Shown here: piece after piece, positions 10,601-22,214 of the stretch | Position numbering within the stretch: position 1 is the first letter of the stretch | Layout: the number at the start of each line of letters is the position of its first letter | Position numbers and translations under genes: made by a program | Source: Protea cynaroides | Lineage: Eukaryota; Streptophyta; Magnoliopsida; Proteales; Proteaceae | DNA length: 64,000 nt | Assembly (NCBI GenBank): GCA_028583415.1 | Contig: CM053275.1 | Location: 10,417,208 to 10,481,207 of the forward strand | Direction: 5' to 3' | The notes under the pieces: generated by a model | What the model was told of the DNA's origin: nothing | The model's database searches: none | The model's input: the letters and a program-made list of their open reading frames with translations, nothing else

Positions 10601-13600
10601 AATTTTTACTTCAGTTTTCAGCAATTCTCTCATAAATTGTAGATCATGAAGTATATTGGGGTGCAAGTGTGCAACCTACCTTTGATCAAACTGTTCTTGT
10701 GTTTTTAATGGTCATAACTGGCATGGGTGGAAAACATTCTCCTGCCTTATCATGCAAAAACTTCAGCCCTTCAATGAGATTTTATGTTGAGCAGTTCAAT
10801 GTTGTTGCAGATTCTACTAGTGATTGTGCTTAAAAATACATCCTTTTCTCTTGTTTTATGATTTTTTCATGTGGAAAGAATTTTCCCAATGGAACTGTTG
10901 GTCTACTTGTTGATATTTTAAGTAGATAAAAAGCAAGGCTTATTTTCTTCAGCCTCATTGTTGACATGATTCTCAAGGCGTCGCCTAGGCTTCCAGGCCC
11001 CTAGGAAAATACGGCACCTAGGCGGGTGCCATGGTCCCCTTGGGCGTCCGTCAGTCCTCCAACGCCTTGTCGACGTGACATACTTGATTGTTGATATTCA
11101 TCCTTTTATTTTTCTTCCTTCATTGTGTGTGTGTGCGAGCGGGCGTGTGTGTGTGGGCAGGCGTGTGTGGGGTGCGTGTGCGTGCGTGCATGAGTGCGTG
11201 GGTGAGTGCATGCGTGCTTGCGTGCGTCCATGTGTGCATGTGTGCATGCGTGCGTGTGTGCGCGTGTGCGTGTGTGCGTGTGTGCATGTGTGTGTGTGTG
11301 TGTGTGTGTGCACGCGCGCATATGCATGTGCGGCTTCCTCCAAGTGTGGCATAAAGATGTAGACCCAGAGGGAGTGGATTAAGAGACCTAGAAGGGAAGG
11401 TAGTGGAGGTTGGTTGGGGGCTAAATGCATGGGGATAATGCCCTCCATGCATAGAGATTAGCTATGGGTTTATAAAGTAATATTGGCATATTGTGAATGG
11501 GTTATTCATTGCAGTTGTTATGGGGGTTCTGTTCTTGAGTTATTATCAAAGAAGTGCAAATGCTACTGTTTTTTTTTTTGGGGGGGTAGATATGGCAAAT
11601 GCTACTTCTGTAAAGGAGTGAAGTAGTTGAAAGATATTCATGATTTAGGATAATTCTTGGGGATGGTGTCCACAGTTTTTTTTTTTTTTTTTTTTTTTTT
11701 TGGAATACTTCTATAGGCCGGAATGTCTCTCTTTTTTTTTTTTTTGGGGGGGGGGGGGGTCCAAAGGGGAAAAAAATAATAGAATAGAGGGGGGGAAAAA
11801 GACAGCCGTGAATTCAGCTTTTGGCCCCTGAACCTAAATTTTTGGATCTTCCACTATTAGTAGTCTTTATTGATGCAGAATTCCATAAGAGTGAGGCATG
11901 GTAGGAGGGTGAACTCCGAAGCAGACATTTAAAAACTACAAAAGTTCTTAGTCATAAGAAACAAAGGGGGGAAAAGGAAGAGAATAGAGAGGGGGGAGGG
12001 GGGAGGGGGGGGGGGGGGGGATGACAACCATGAATTTAAATTTTGGCCTCTGAACCTAAATTTTCGGATCTTCCATTATAATAGTCTTTATTGGAGCAGA
12101 CTTCCATAAGAGTGAAGTACGGCAGGAGGGTGAACTCCCCAGCAGATATTTCAAAACTACAAAAGATCTTAATTATAAAAAACAGGGAGAAAGACAGCCA
12201 TGAATTTAGGTTTTGGCCCCCATGTCCTAACTCTTCCATCCTTTTCTACTTCGATAAAGCAGAAAGACAGGAATTCAGGTTCTGGTCTCCATATCTAACT
12301 CTTCAATCTTTTTTACGACGATAAACACGATAATTTTTTGGCATAACATCCCCTACACAGTCCAGTGTAGACAAGTTTCCCTACCTGGTCCATCTAGTTT
12401 GCCATGTGACAGATGATGTTGCAATTCTGATAGTCAGATTGATAGGGTAAGGTTTGGTTTGGATTTTAGTTTCAAGGATTAGTAGGCATCCTTGTGCTGG
12501 CATGGACCCTCTCCATAGATCCTAGTCCCTATCTTCCTGTGCACCCTCTTGGTAGTCCTGGATGTTGTAAACCTTATTTTGCCTCTGAGCTAATTTGTTT
12601 TTGGCTGAAACATGACGTGTGATTAGGGTATAGTGGGATATATACTTGTCCTCTCAATTTGGGCTCATCCAACATGGCAAATGGCTAAAAAATGTGGGTC
12701 ATTAAAGAAGCTCTTCTCAATGTTCTTTTCAAGGAAACTTTTGCCCTTGTTGTTTATCTTATTAGGAATTCTATACTCTTGAGTTCCAGTATTTCGTTTT
12801 CTATTTATACTGGTGTCTGAATGATACCTTTGTTTGTGGATTTGATACGCTGGAAACCATCAAAATGTATAATGTTGATTCGATGCAGAGCCTTTTTTCT
12901 TGTTGAATCAATTGAAATTCTTATGGTTTCTGACAATGATCCCTAATATGTATCCTGTTTTCTTTATAATTTAATTTCATATGGTACTCCAGAGGTACTG
13001 TGTAACACTCGGTCAAAGGATTCCATACAGAGAGAAAGTAATGGTATTCAAAATACTTTATTTTATTGCGTATGTGCTTTGTGTCAAATGGTTGAATCCA
13101 GATGCATTGTGTTAAAACCTGCTGTATAATTTGTTATTGGTTCATATGCTACTATTTGCATGTCTTTGTGTGTGGTTTTATATTTATATGCAATATTTCC
13201 CACATACAAACGTTATGCATTTGCACAAGCTAACTTTTTCTGTGAACTGCACAAGCTAACATTTAAGTTTGTGTGTTAGTGTTATCTCAAGGTTATTAGT
13301 TTAACATGTTGTAACCTTGGGTTTCCATACAGGTGACATCTCCCGGTGGTAATATAGTACATACTTTGAAGGGTACATCAGGGGACAAGTTTGATTTCAA
13401 GGCACCACGAAGTGGAATGTACAAATTTTGTTTCCATAATCCGTATTCAACACCTGAGACTGTATCTTTCTACATACATGTTGGCCATATCCCCAACGAA
13501 CATAATCTTGCCAAAGATGGTTAGCTCAATCCCCTTCTACTTTTTTTCAGGATCCATGCTTATATAATGTTTTCAAATCATAGCCTCCCAACCATTCTCT

Positions 13601-14725
13601 GTACCTGGGTCTGGGACCGGCAATTCAAAAAGCTTTTTCGACGTAGTTCAACCCTATATTTGCATGTGGCTTGCTGGTGCTTCTCATGTTTCTCCTCTTT
13701 CTGTGTAACTTCAGACCACGATGGGGATATTTGAAGCTGATTTTTTTTTCCTGAACTTCTCTTTGTCAATCTTGTTTTGGGTATTTGTTGCAGAACATCT
13801 GGACCCTATGAATGTTAAAATTGCAGAACTGAGGGAGGCCTTGGAGTCTGTTACCGCTGAGCAAAAGTACCTAAAAGCACGTGATGCACGGCATCGTCAT
13901 AGTAAGCTGTTCTCTCTCTTGCCTTGAAATGACACTGATGGATGATTATCAGTAGAGATTTTTATTTTTTTTTTGTTTGAAATAATGTTTAAGTCCTAAT
14001 TATCTCTTTTCTCTTCCTCTATATTGGAGATGTTCAAATAATCTCACCTTTTCTATGGTATATGAAATCTACTTCTTGAAAAGAATTAGCCTATACTTGT
14101 GGAGTTGACAATAACTGCACCTATGAGTTAAAACAAGTACATGTGCCATTCTGTTTTATCATCCAAATGGTCTTATATAAAGGGAACACGAATCTCTCTT
14201 TTCTCCTCCTCTATGGCACATGCTCTTTTTTTTTTTGCCAAAAAATTCCACATGCCAAAATATGTGACATGAATAGTTATTTCCACTTTGACCCATATTG
14301 TTGGCTCTAGTAATCTACATGTATTTATTTTCTGGGGCAATTCCATCTTTTACATTATCATTCAAAAGGAATAGATCTAATGTTATCATCATCCCTATAG
14401 GTTGTTGACCTAATGAGTTGGACACGTTGTGTAACTGACCCCCTTTATGTGCACCACCTGCTACTTTTTCTTTTGTTCTTGGTTTCCATAAATGAGGAGA
14501 CATCCCCGAAGGGTTTAATGATATTATGAACTCAGCAGCTAGTATGTTTATGTTTGTTGCTTATGGAATCTTTCTTTGTCTTAACTTGCAGCAAATGAAA
14601 GCACACGCAAGCGAGTTATTTTCTATACACTTGCAGAATATGTTTTGCTGGCTTGCGGGAGCGCATTCCAAGTGGTATACATCCGCCGCTTGTTTAGCAA
14701 ATCAGTTGCGTACAACCGAGTTTGA
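7623..14725 (+). CDS. p24beta3: p24-family (TMED) cargo receptor, beta class
   Basis: p24 proteins are type I membrane proteins that cycle between ER and Golgi in COPI/COPII vesicles and help load and retrieve cargo. Joining 7623-7841, 13333-13519, 13794-13901 and 14592-14725 gives an open 215-aa protein. All junctions are GT..AG and the phases (0, 1, 1) agree. The start chosen is the ATG at 7623 (MGRRRRLEY). An upstream in-frame GTG at 7512 is not needed. A signal peptide (about residues 8-28) precedes the GOLD domain with its conserved YVLYEGDSVSGNFVVVDHD and KFCFHNPYSTPETVSFYIHVGH. A coiled-coil segment follows (NVKIAELREALESV), then one membrane span in exon 4, and a short cytosolic tail RRLFSKSVAYNRV ending at TGA 14723-14725. 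That tail matches what I recall of plant p24-beta3 rather than the delta class with KKXX. Length is normal for the family. The 5.5-kb first intron hosts a solo LTR and tandem repeats. Confidence 0.93.
8556..9666 (-). mobile_element. solo LTR in p24 intron 1
   Basis: The + strand runs from TGATGGCAAG to CTGCATCA and is flanked by a perfect 5-bp duplication, GTATT (8551-8555 and 9667-9671). Read on the minus strand, the element starts TGATGCAGTCG and contains a TATA-like ATTATAAATAAG, seen on + at about 9266-9277. That is where an LTR promoter would be expected, so the element is called minus. It is 1111 bp long with no internal coding region. Its ends resemble those of the LTR at 2439-3545 but the interiors look different. 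Confidence 0.82.
11124..11330. repeat. TG/TGCG-rich microsatellite in p24 intron
   Basis: An alternating purine-pyrimidine tract dominated by GTGTGT, GTGCGTG and TGCATG units covers about 200 bp. Such DNA can adopt Z-form and is hypervariable. All frames across it are repetitive Cys/Val or His/Thr strings and are not genes. Confidence 0.9.
11801..12330. repeat. imperfect tandem array in p24 intron
   Basis: A unit beginning GACAGCCGTGAATTCAG, with TTTTGGCCCCTGAACCTAAA and then AGGAGGGTGAACTCC, starts at 11801. It recurs from about 12023 with the same order of words. A third, shorter copy starts near 12193 and a fourth, partial copy near 12264. The G-rich tracts fall between copies, so the effective period varies from about 220 to 70 bp. 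Confidence 0.75.
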
Positions 14726-16818
14726 GTGGAACCACCGGAGCAATGTTACTTGTATCTGTCTATTTAATTACTCGCTTTTTGTAGATTTTTTCTTCAAGAA
14801 AATTAGAGAAATGTATCTTTTATTTATTTAATACTGTTATGTCTACAATCCATTTTCCTCATCTGGAACTGACTTTCCATTTAGCTGCGTAAATAGAATT
14901 GGAAGTTGACAGGAAGAGGAACACTTGCAGCTGTTTTATATGAGCTTCTTTTTTCAATTGATTTGAAAGAAATGGAAAAGTACCAGAATTTAAAGACTGA
15001 ACATGGAGGGAAAAAGGTACCATGCATTTGACCAAAAAATGTTCGTTACAGTGCTTTTGCTTTCTCTTCTTCTATTGTAAGGTTGGCATTGTTTTTAAAA
15101 GTGAAGCCAACTATTGGGCACCTGTGAGATGTGGAACTGTCGAGGTCTTGGGAGATATCCACTTTTAAGATATTTTGAGCAACTTGGCTAAGTTTCAGAA
15201 AATTATAGAAGGGATTATAACCTTAGGTGGAATGTGTTACTTTTAAATAAAAAAGAGGCTGAACTCCAAGGGAGGTGGAAGGTTTTTGCCATCCTTCTAT
15301 CTGGTAAATAATTGCTTATCTGAATGATTATTAGGTTTTTAAATTTTTTATTTTTTTTAATTTTTTTTTATAAAGTAATTCTTTCATAATTAAATAAAAA
15401 CAGGAGAGAAATGACCAGCAGAACATTCAAGCCAATGGTGAAAAGGAACCGCACTCAGATCTTCAAATGGTTGATCTTCTTGGCCATGCTAACTCCTTGG
15501 ATGAAGGATGCCCATTGGGCCAAAAGATGCAATTATCCATCAACTTACATTTTAATTGACTTCAAATGTGGGTATCAGAAATGCTCCATTAAAGAAAATT
15601 GAAACCTGACCGTACTAGCCCATTTGAACCCAGGAGTGCAGATCTAGTTAGATGATTGATTGGAGGCTACCAGTTGATTTCAACTTTAAGAATAGACAAC
15701 TCTAGGAGATTACCAACAGCCATTAACATGTTCGAGTTGCGATAAAAACCTAGGAAGGTGATGGAAAAAACTTCTTCCTCCTTGGCGGAGACTGCAGACC
15801 TTTTATTAGAACAAAGGGTTCTTATCTCTTATGTTTAGCTATTGGGATTTAATTTTTTTCCCTTGTGTCCCCTAGGCTCTGTTTGTTTTCATGTAAAAGA
15901 GAGAAGCAAAAAATTTCTGTAATATAGAAATTTTTTCTGTTTGTTTTGATACAAGATGCATTGTTATTGAAAAATAAGAAAATTTTCACCTAGAATGAAA
16001 GTTTATTCAAAAGGAAATTTTGAAGAAAATTTCTACAACAAAACATGCAAGACTTTTGCAATCATTGATTTTCAAATGGAATTAAAACATTTCATGCATA
16101 TAGAATTTCATTATCTTGAAAAGTGGCAATACTAATTGGATTGGAAATTAATATCACTATATTAGTATTCAAATCCTCTTCTCCAAGAGAATTTGGAGGA
16201 GTGGTGGCACTCTTACTCTATGTGGATGGACGACATTTGAGGCTCGGATAGTGATGGTTCGGATAGAGGGCTCGGAGGAGAGGTGTGGATCCATTATATT
16301 ATAATGTAAACAATAGATTTACAAGATTGTACTAATGGATATATTACATGGCAAAAACATTTAAGTACTAACAGATATTTTACTTGGCAAAAACAATTGA
16401 GAATACATTAATACTCCCTAATAAACTATAGATCTAGGTTTCCCGCACAAGATATTTCTATTGTTATTTACATTTCAAAAATAAAACCAGAAAAGAGAGT
16501 TTATTAAGTCGTCAATGTTTGTAGATTAGTTTCAGATTTTTTTTATTTTTTATTTTATTGTTTTTTCAGATGTCTCTCCCTCCGAGAGCCATGTGGCGAC
16601 CATCCAGGGCAGGTTGCCACTGTCCTCCCAGAACCACTGGTAGGAGAGGATGCGGATCCCTCCCTCCCTCCCTCCCTCCCGCCCTCCCTCTTATTTTTCC
16701 AAGTATGTTGTATAAGTTAGTTCAAACATAGGATATAAATAACCTGATCTTTTATTGACTTGGAAAATAGGATGAAAATTTAAAATAGGACGAAAATTTA
16801 AAATTTTCAAGGTTTAAT
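14726..16818. other. p24 downstream and intergenic region
   Basis: This holds the p24 3' flank, AT-rich spacer and a C-rich (TCCC)n tract at 16651-16690. A stretch beginning CTCTGTTTGTTTTCATGTAAAAG at about 15876 resembles the end of the fold-back element at 51345, but no matching right end was found. One coding-like segment (15404-15559) is listed separately. Confidence 0.4.
15404..15559 (+). other. possible orphan exon, unidentified
   Basis: After a CAG acceptor-like site, an open frame of 51 codons reads ERNDQQNIQANGEKEPHSD, then LQMVDLLGHANSLDEGCPLG, and ends at TGA 15557-15559. The composition looks protein-like (hydrophilic, few repeats), unlike the surrounding AT-rich spacer. I do not recognise the family and found no convincing partner exon. 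It could be a captured gene fragment or chance. Confidence 0.2.
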
Positions 16819-16827
16819 TAAAATATA
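16819..16827. repeat. 9-bp target duplication, left copy
   Basis: TAAAATATA immediately precedes the GAGTAAATTAT terminus and is identical to 17345-17353. Confidence 0.75.
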
Positions 16828-17344
16828 GAGTAAATTATGGGTACCTCCTTTGTAGTTTGCTCGTAAATCAAGTACACTTTAAATATTTCAAACAATTTCA
16901 AAGACACTTTTTTAAATCAAAATAAATTCCAAAAAAACTCACTCTATTAGTGAATTTCCATTAACTCATAGAAGTTAAAAGTTAGAATTTTAATACTTAA
17001 AATACTCTCCTGAATAAGTTAAATAATCATTTTATCCCCATTTAAATTTTCCATTTAAACAAAATCTACTCTCATAAGTTAACGGAAATTCACTAACAGA
17101 GTAGGTTTTAGATAAAATGGGAGGTTTAAATGGGATAAAATAGTCTTTTAACTTATGTTGGAGGGTATTTTAGGTATTAATATTATAACATTTAACTTTT
17201 GTTGCAAATTAATGAAAATTCATTAATGGAGTAGATTTTTTTGGAATTTATTTTGATTTAAAGAGGTATCTTTGAATCTTTTGAAAATATTGGAGTATCT
17301 TTGATTTAAGGATAAGCTACAAGAGAGATACTTATAATTTACTC
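16828..17344. mobile_element. Mutator-like fold-back MITE (element A)
   Basis: The left end (GAGTAAATTATGGGTACCTC) and the reverse complement of the right end (GAGTAAATTATAAGTATCTC) match. The similarity continues inward for roughly 200 bp each side, so the 517-bp element could fold into one long hairpin. It is flanked by perfect 9-bp repeats, TAAAATATA, at 16819-16827 and 17345-17353. Long TIRs plus a 9-bp duplication are the signature of Mutator-like elements. No transposase is present, so it is non-autonomous. Confidence 0.8.
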
Positions 17345-17353
17345 TAAAATATA
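17345..17353. repeat. 9-bp target duplication, right copy
   Basis: TAAAATATA follows the CTC end of element A and matches 16819-16827 perfectly. Confidence 0.75.
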
Positions 17354-17404
17354 TAAAGTCAAATAAACTTAAATCTTTTTACCAAAAAAAAAAAAAAAAA
17401 AAGA

Positions 17405-17899
17405 GTTAATTACACAGACACCTCTTCTACAGTAGTGAAATTACACAGAATTACCCTGTTTTTACAAAAGTTACACAGAATACCCCTCTAACAATGCTAT
17501 CATATAATCTCATCCACACCGTTACTTTTAACTTAACGAGAGAGGGTTAAATTTTTTTTAAGACAAAAATACCCTTACTAAGTGTCTTTTAGATAATTTT
17601 TTTTTAAAAAGGTTTATTCTTTTTAGATGTTAAAAAACTTTTTTACCATCAAAACTTTTCAATTTTATTTTTATATTTTTTTTGTGATTTTTTTTATTTT
17701 CTTTTTCATTTTCAAAAATGCACTTAGTAAATGTATTTTTGTCTTAAAAAAATTTTGACTCTCTGCCGTTAAGTTAAAAGTAACAGTATGGGTGAGATTG
17801 TATGATAGGATTGTTAGAGGGGTATTCTGTGTAGCTTTTATAAAAACATGATAGTTCTATGTAGTTTCACTATAGTAGAGGAGGTGTCTGTATAATTAA
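17405..17899. mobile_element. second fold-back MITE (element B)
   Basis: The left arm starts GTTAATTACACAGACACCTC near 17405. The right arm ends with the reverse complement of TTAATTATACAGACACCTC at 17899. The arms stay similar for about 190 bp, including inverted copies of GTTACTTTTAACTTAACG and AAGACAAAAATACCCTT. The centre is AT-rich. Flanks are A-rich, so a target duplication cannot be read with confidence. The layout resembles element A but the terminal sequence differs, so it is another family or a distant relative. Confidence 0.72.
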
Positions 17900-18404
17900 T
17901 AAAAAATAAAAAAACACTTAAATCTCATAGGAGGATCGTAAACCGAGGACTCTTCAGTAACTTCAACCACATACTGATCTTCTAAACCTCCACATAACGA
18001 ATGTGGCTTTCACAGTTCACACATCGGATTTCAGATTCAGCAACATATGATGGGCCCCACATACAATATTTTTAATGGATAGAAAGCGACAGCCAACCGT
18101 CCATAGGTTACCATCATCAACGGTCCTAAAGACCGTTATGACTGTTTGTCGTCAACAGACAACAATCTTATCTCAATGGATAAAATTCGTCTTATTAAAG
18201 AAAGAATAAGGGTAGTTTGGGGTTTTAGACATCTATTAAATTTCTCAACTTATCCAAAACCATCCACTTAGCACGTAATTCCATGCGCAATATAAGGGTA
18301 GCTTGGGGTTTTGACGCCCTTCTTTGGCGCGCGTCCGTGGAAACTGATTTGTTCCTCTTTTTGACGCCACCAGATAACTTCCCTCCCTCCAAGGTACAAA
18401 CCAT

Positions 18405-18409
<5 letters not shown>

Positions 18410-18446
<37 letters not shown>
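18410..18446. repeat. (CT)n tract upstream of the TSJT1-like start
   Basis: A pure CT dinucleotide run ends about 100 bp before the ATG at 18546, in the likely 5' UTR or core promoter. CT/GA tracts in this position are common in plants and can bind BBR/BPC GAGA-type factors. A role here is inference. Confidence 0.8.
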
Positions 18447-18449
<3 letters not shown>

Positions 18450-18545
18450 TCTGTTCTTCCTTTTGGATCGAAATCCTGTTTGTTACTTCAGAGATCCAGT
18501 TCTTTTGCAATTGTTAGCGAAGTTTGAATTTTACAGACGAAAAAA

Positions 18546-20988
18546 ATGCTCGCAGTGTTCAACAAATCCTTCGCAAAGAGTCCCGAAGGCCTGGAGAGCC
18601 CTGATTCCGAATCGATTTCCGCTTTGAAGGATGGTTGTTTGGCCCAGCATTTCTCATCTATTCATCCGGCTTCCGTCACCATTAATCTCGGTTCTGATGG
18701 TCTCGTGGCCTTTACATCTGATAAACAGAATCCCTTCCTTCCAAGGTATAGAATACATTGATCTGGATTTTCTTCTGCTTTTCCTTCGTTTATAAATACC
18801 TTGTGTGCTTATATCTGACTCTGTTTCTGTGTTCTGTTTGCCTTAAAACATTTGTATCTATTCGATTCAGATTATATTTTTGTCCTCTTCTTATGGGAGT
18901 GACGGTGTTCTAAATATTTAATGTTTTCCGACTTTGGATGAATGGGAGAACCCCTGCCTTTTTCGTTGTTATGATATTGACAGTTTTGTTTAGTAGGAGA
19001 AAAGCTCAATACCAAATTCTTTTCTCAGATCACGTTGTCTTATTGTTTGATTTATTTTCTAGCTTGTGCTTTTCGGGCTGGGGGATGGTAGGGGAGACTT
19101 GTCGGAGTCCCTTAACAGTGCCGATAAGATCTGCACAGTGCACCTGCAAATCCTTTGATACAGAAAAAGTGCGTCCCTGAAAAGAAAAATGCTTAGACTT
19201 AAGAAGAACTTAGCCTTGATGGAACTCAAAGTCGGCTGGGAAAGAAAGAATCTCTCCAGGAGAGAACCTCATTCCCAGGCCTAGGCGACAAAAGTTGGGC
19301 AATCAGTTGCATTTGAAGGGTCAAGATCCTTTTTTCATCAAAATAATTTGCGGCTCTTCAAAATAAGAAATCTCAATTTTAAACATTTCATTCCTTCCTT
19401 TATTTCTATTTGATCAACGGGTTATCTCACCATAACAGCCAAATCTATATTATCGAGCTACAGTTTTTCTTTTATTTTCTCCCTTTTAAAATTTATTTCC
19501 TTCCTAATGCTGGAGATTGTCCCCTGTTAAATGTGTATTTTAAAGAAAATGAACCTTCTTCAGTGATAGAGATGAGTGCTGTATTTTGGAGCTTTAGTTG
19601 ATTTACACACAATATGCAGAAAGGAGAGAGCTTAGCTCCCTTTTCAAGCAATAGTTTGCTCCCATTCATCAAGGTCCTTGTAGACTGAACCTTAGGTGAA
19701 TGAGCTTGTGTCCTCCTTGAACCCTATCATTGTCTTATTGTGAAATTTCGACCGGTTCTGTGTAATTTGGGACCAAATTATGCTGCATTTGGCAAACCAC
19801 GAGTCCAGTGATGGGTAAAACGAATGGTTCTTCTCCTAGGTAAGTTTTCCTCGACTCAGATTCAGTCCTTTGGCAATGTCAATAAAACTTAGGCTGGAAA
19901 GCATCCAACCCAAATCCAAAGTTTCCATTTTCCTGATGATACAACCAATCTGATTCAATGTAAATAAGCTACCTAATTAAAATAGAAGTCAGGATTCAGT
20001 TCAAGAAACCCAGATTTGAAGAATAACAATCTTTGGTTTCGTTTTGTTGAACTTATGCTCCAATTTAACTGCCTCTGCTTACAATTGTCTACCCTAGTTT
20101 TTCATTTCTTTAGTTGTTTCTCTATTAGTTGCTGTAAATTAGCAATGAGTTTGATCTCCCTCTATTCTTTGCAAGGTTATTCGCTGTTGTAGATAACATA
20201 TTCTGCCTATTCAAAGGGAACATTGACAACCTTGCTCTCCTTAAACAACAATATGGAATGAACAAGACTGTAAATGAAGTCAGCATTATAATAGAAGCAT
20301 ACAAAACTCTAAGAGATAGAGGGCCTTATCCTGCAAACCAGGTTGTGAGAGATCTTGGTGGGAAGTTTGCTTTTATTCTGTATGATAGCACTTCAAAAAC
20401 CTGCTTCGTTGCTGCTGTAAGTTTTCTCACAGATCAGTGTTGTTGTTTTTCAGTTCTATTTGTATTGCTATGATGATATTCTCAGTTATCTACTACTGTA
20501 TTAATAAATTGGTGAGTTACTGATACTGACCTTTGGTAGTTGGGTTTGTGCAAAAAATAATATCTGGACACAGGATGCTGATGGGAGTGTGCCTTTCTTC
20601 TGGGGAACTGATTCTGAAGGCCATCTTGTTCTCTCAGATGATGATGGCATTGTAAAGAAAGCTTGCGGAAATTCTTTTGCCCCTTACCCTAAAGGTATAT
20701 GATCATATAATAAAATATGTAAGACCTACATTAACTACTTTACGAGCACAAGATCAATGTAATTTTATTGTCTGTTCTCTTATCTTCTGTATACCTTTAG
20801 CGTGTTTCTTCACAACTTCTGGAGGCTTGAGGAGTTTCGAGCACCCTTTGAATGTGCTGAAGCCAGTGCCCAGGGTTAACAGTTCAGGCCAGCTTTGTGG
20901 TGCAAATTTCAAGGTTGATGTAGCGATTAAGAAGCAATTCAGCATGCCAAGAGTTGGGAGTTCTGCAAACTGGTCTTCCCAGTACTGA
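18546..20988 (+). CDS. TSJT1: stem-specific TSJT1-like / aluminium-induced protein (DUF3700)
   Basis: Members of this family carry a class-II glutamine-amidotransferase-like fold (DUF3700) and are induced by aluminium, auxin changes or sugar starvation. Their biochemical role is not settled. Joining 18546-18745, 20176-20416, 20574-20694 and 20801-20988 gives 249 aa, the usual length. GT..AG junctions keep the frame throughout and TGA is at 20986-20988. The start MLAVFNKSFAK is the standard family N-terminus. Residues 90-119 carry the family signature, KQQYGM then LRDRGPYPANQV. The YGL motif is YGM here (93-95), while LRDR is intact (112-115). The exon 2-3 region has GKFAFILYD and FFWGTDSEGHLVLSDD. 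Exon 4 carries CFFTTSGGLRSFEHP. A (CT)n tract lies just upstream. The gene looks intact. Likely location is cytosolic or membrane-associated. Confidence 0.93.
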
Positions 20989-22060
20989 CTTCATCGCTTC
21001 ATGCTTCATTATTGGAAAGGCTGTTGTTACTTTTTGGCCTTCATTATTTGTCAATTTCAACATTACTTATCTTCCATAAAATGGATATCCCTTTCCTGTC
21101 TCCCTTGTGCCTTTCTAATGTCTCAGTTGAATGTAATATTCTTATGTAATGGTTGTAGGAATGAAACAACATTCTCTGGCCTTCTGTTGCATTACAAAGA
21201 TTTTGTGTTAAAAGAACTAGAAGTCGGCATTTATTGTTGTCATTTTTGCCAGGACAAAACTTAAGATACCAATGGCCTGGCAGACCAAAAACAAGTTGTG
21301 CACATGGTTTGATATTGCGCAGCTACATTATCTATACATGATGTTAAATTGTTAATATTATGGTATGGGATTTTTCAACTCACTTTTAGTTTTTATGAGG
21401 AACTTCATGGAACATGGATTTAATTTTCTGTCCAAGCTGCAGTTCTGCCCCAAACATGGCAAAGTTCTTCGATTCCATTTAGAAGTATTTTATTGTTAAG
21501 AATGATTCAACATGATGTAAATTTCTCTACTGAAATGAGTACTGATACATTTTTGCAGCCAAGGATAGATACTTCTTTTCAAATTGGTGGAATTGCAGTA
21601 TTACCTGCTAGGTGTCATCAGAAATTCAGGTTTTGTACTTTTGGTATCTCAAGCATAACCAGCTAAACACCCTATTCAATTCCACTTTGAAGATCAGCAA
21701 TGACTGCAGCCATTAACCCAGAAATGAATACACATTGACATTAAACATGTGATTTACATTGCAACCCACTTTGCCATGATATGTAAAATCTTTGGTTAAA
21801 ATTTTAAATTAAGCTAAATTTTGGCATGGTGGTGCATTCAGTAGGAGTATTTCTTGGGGGTTTTTTTGGTTTATTTTTATCTGTTTCCTTTTTAAAACTT
21901 ATTGCAGGTTGTCGTTTATTGTAGTCTATGTCATCTTTTTGCGGTGGGGTGTGGGAGGGGGTTGTACGGATCTCTTCCTATGTTAGTGATTCACGATTCA
22001 ATTGCAGTCTCTTATATCAATTGGCTCTGTAACCATAGTTCCCTTGAGTTAATTAACTCT

Positions 22061-22214
22061 AGTGGAGCATCAAGCCACCATGTATTCCAGTATTTGTACT
22101 GTGTGGAGTAAGCTTATCCATGATTCGTATTTGACTAACCATAGTGGATCATCTAGCCACCATGTATTCCAGTGCTCGTACTGTGAGAGTACTCAGTTTA
22201 TTCACGATTCATAT
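22061..22214. repeat. imperfect tandem duplication, two copies
   Basis: AGTGGAGCATCAAGCCACCA at 22061 recurs as AGTGGATCATCTAGCCACCA at 22143. Both copies continue with TGTATTCCAGT, a TGTACTGTG-like word and ATTCRTATT. The spacing is 82 bp. Confidence 0.7.

Larger units (their letters stand above)
7842..13332 (+). other. p24 intron 1, inflated by repeats
   Basis: This is a GTAAG..CAG phase-0 intron of 5491 bp. It carries a reverse-oriented solo LTR (8556-9666), a TG/TGCG-rich tract (11124-11330), poly-T and poly-G runs (11570-12020) and an imperfect tandem array (11801-12330). I saw no nested gene. Short frames over the TG tract are low-complexity artefacts. Confidence 0.8.

Noticed and set aside
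11075..11452. Cys/Val- or His/Thr-rich frames on both strands
   Set aside because: They are translations of the TG-rich microsatellite.
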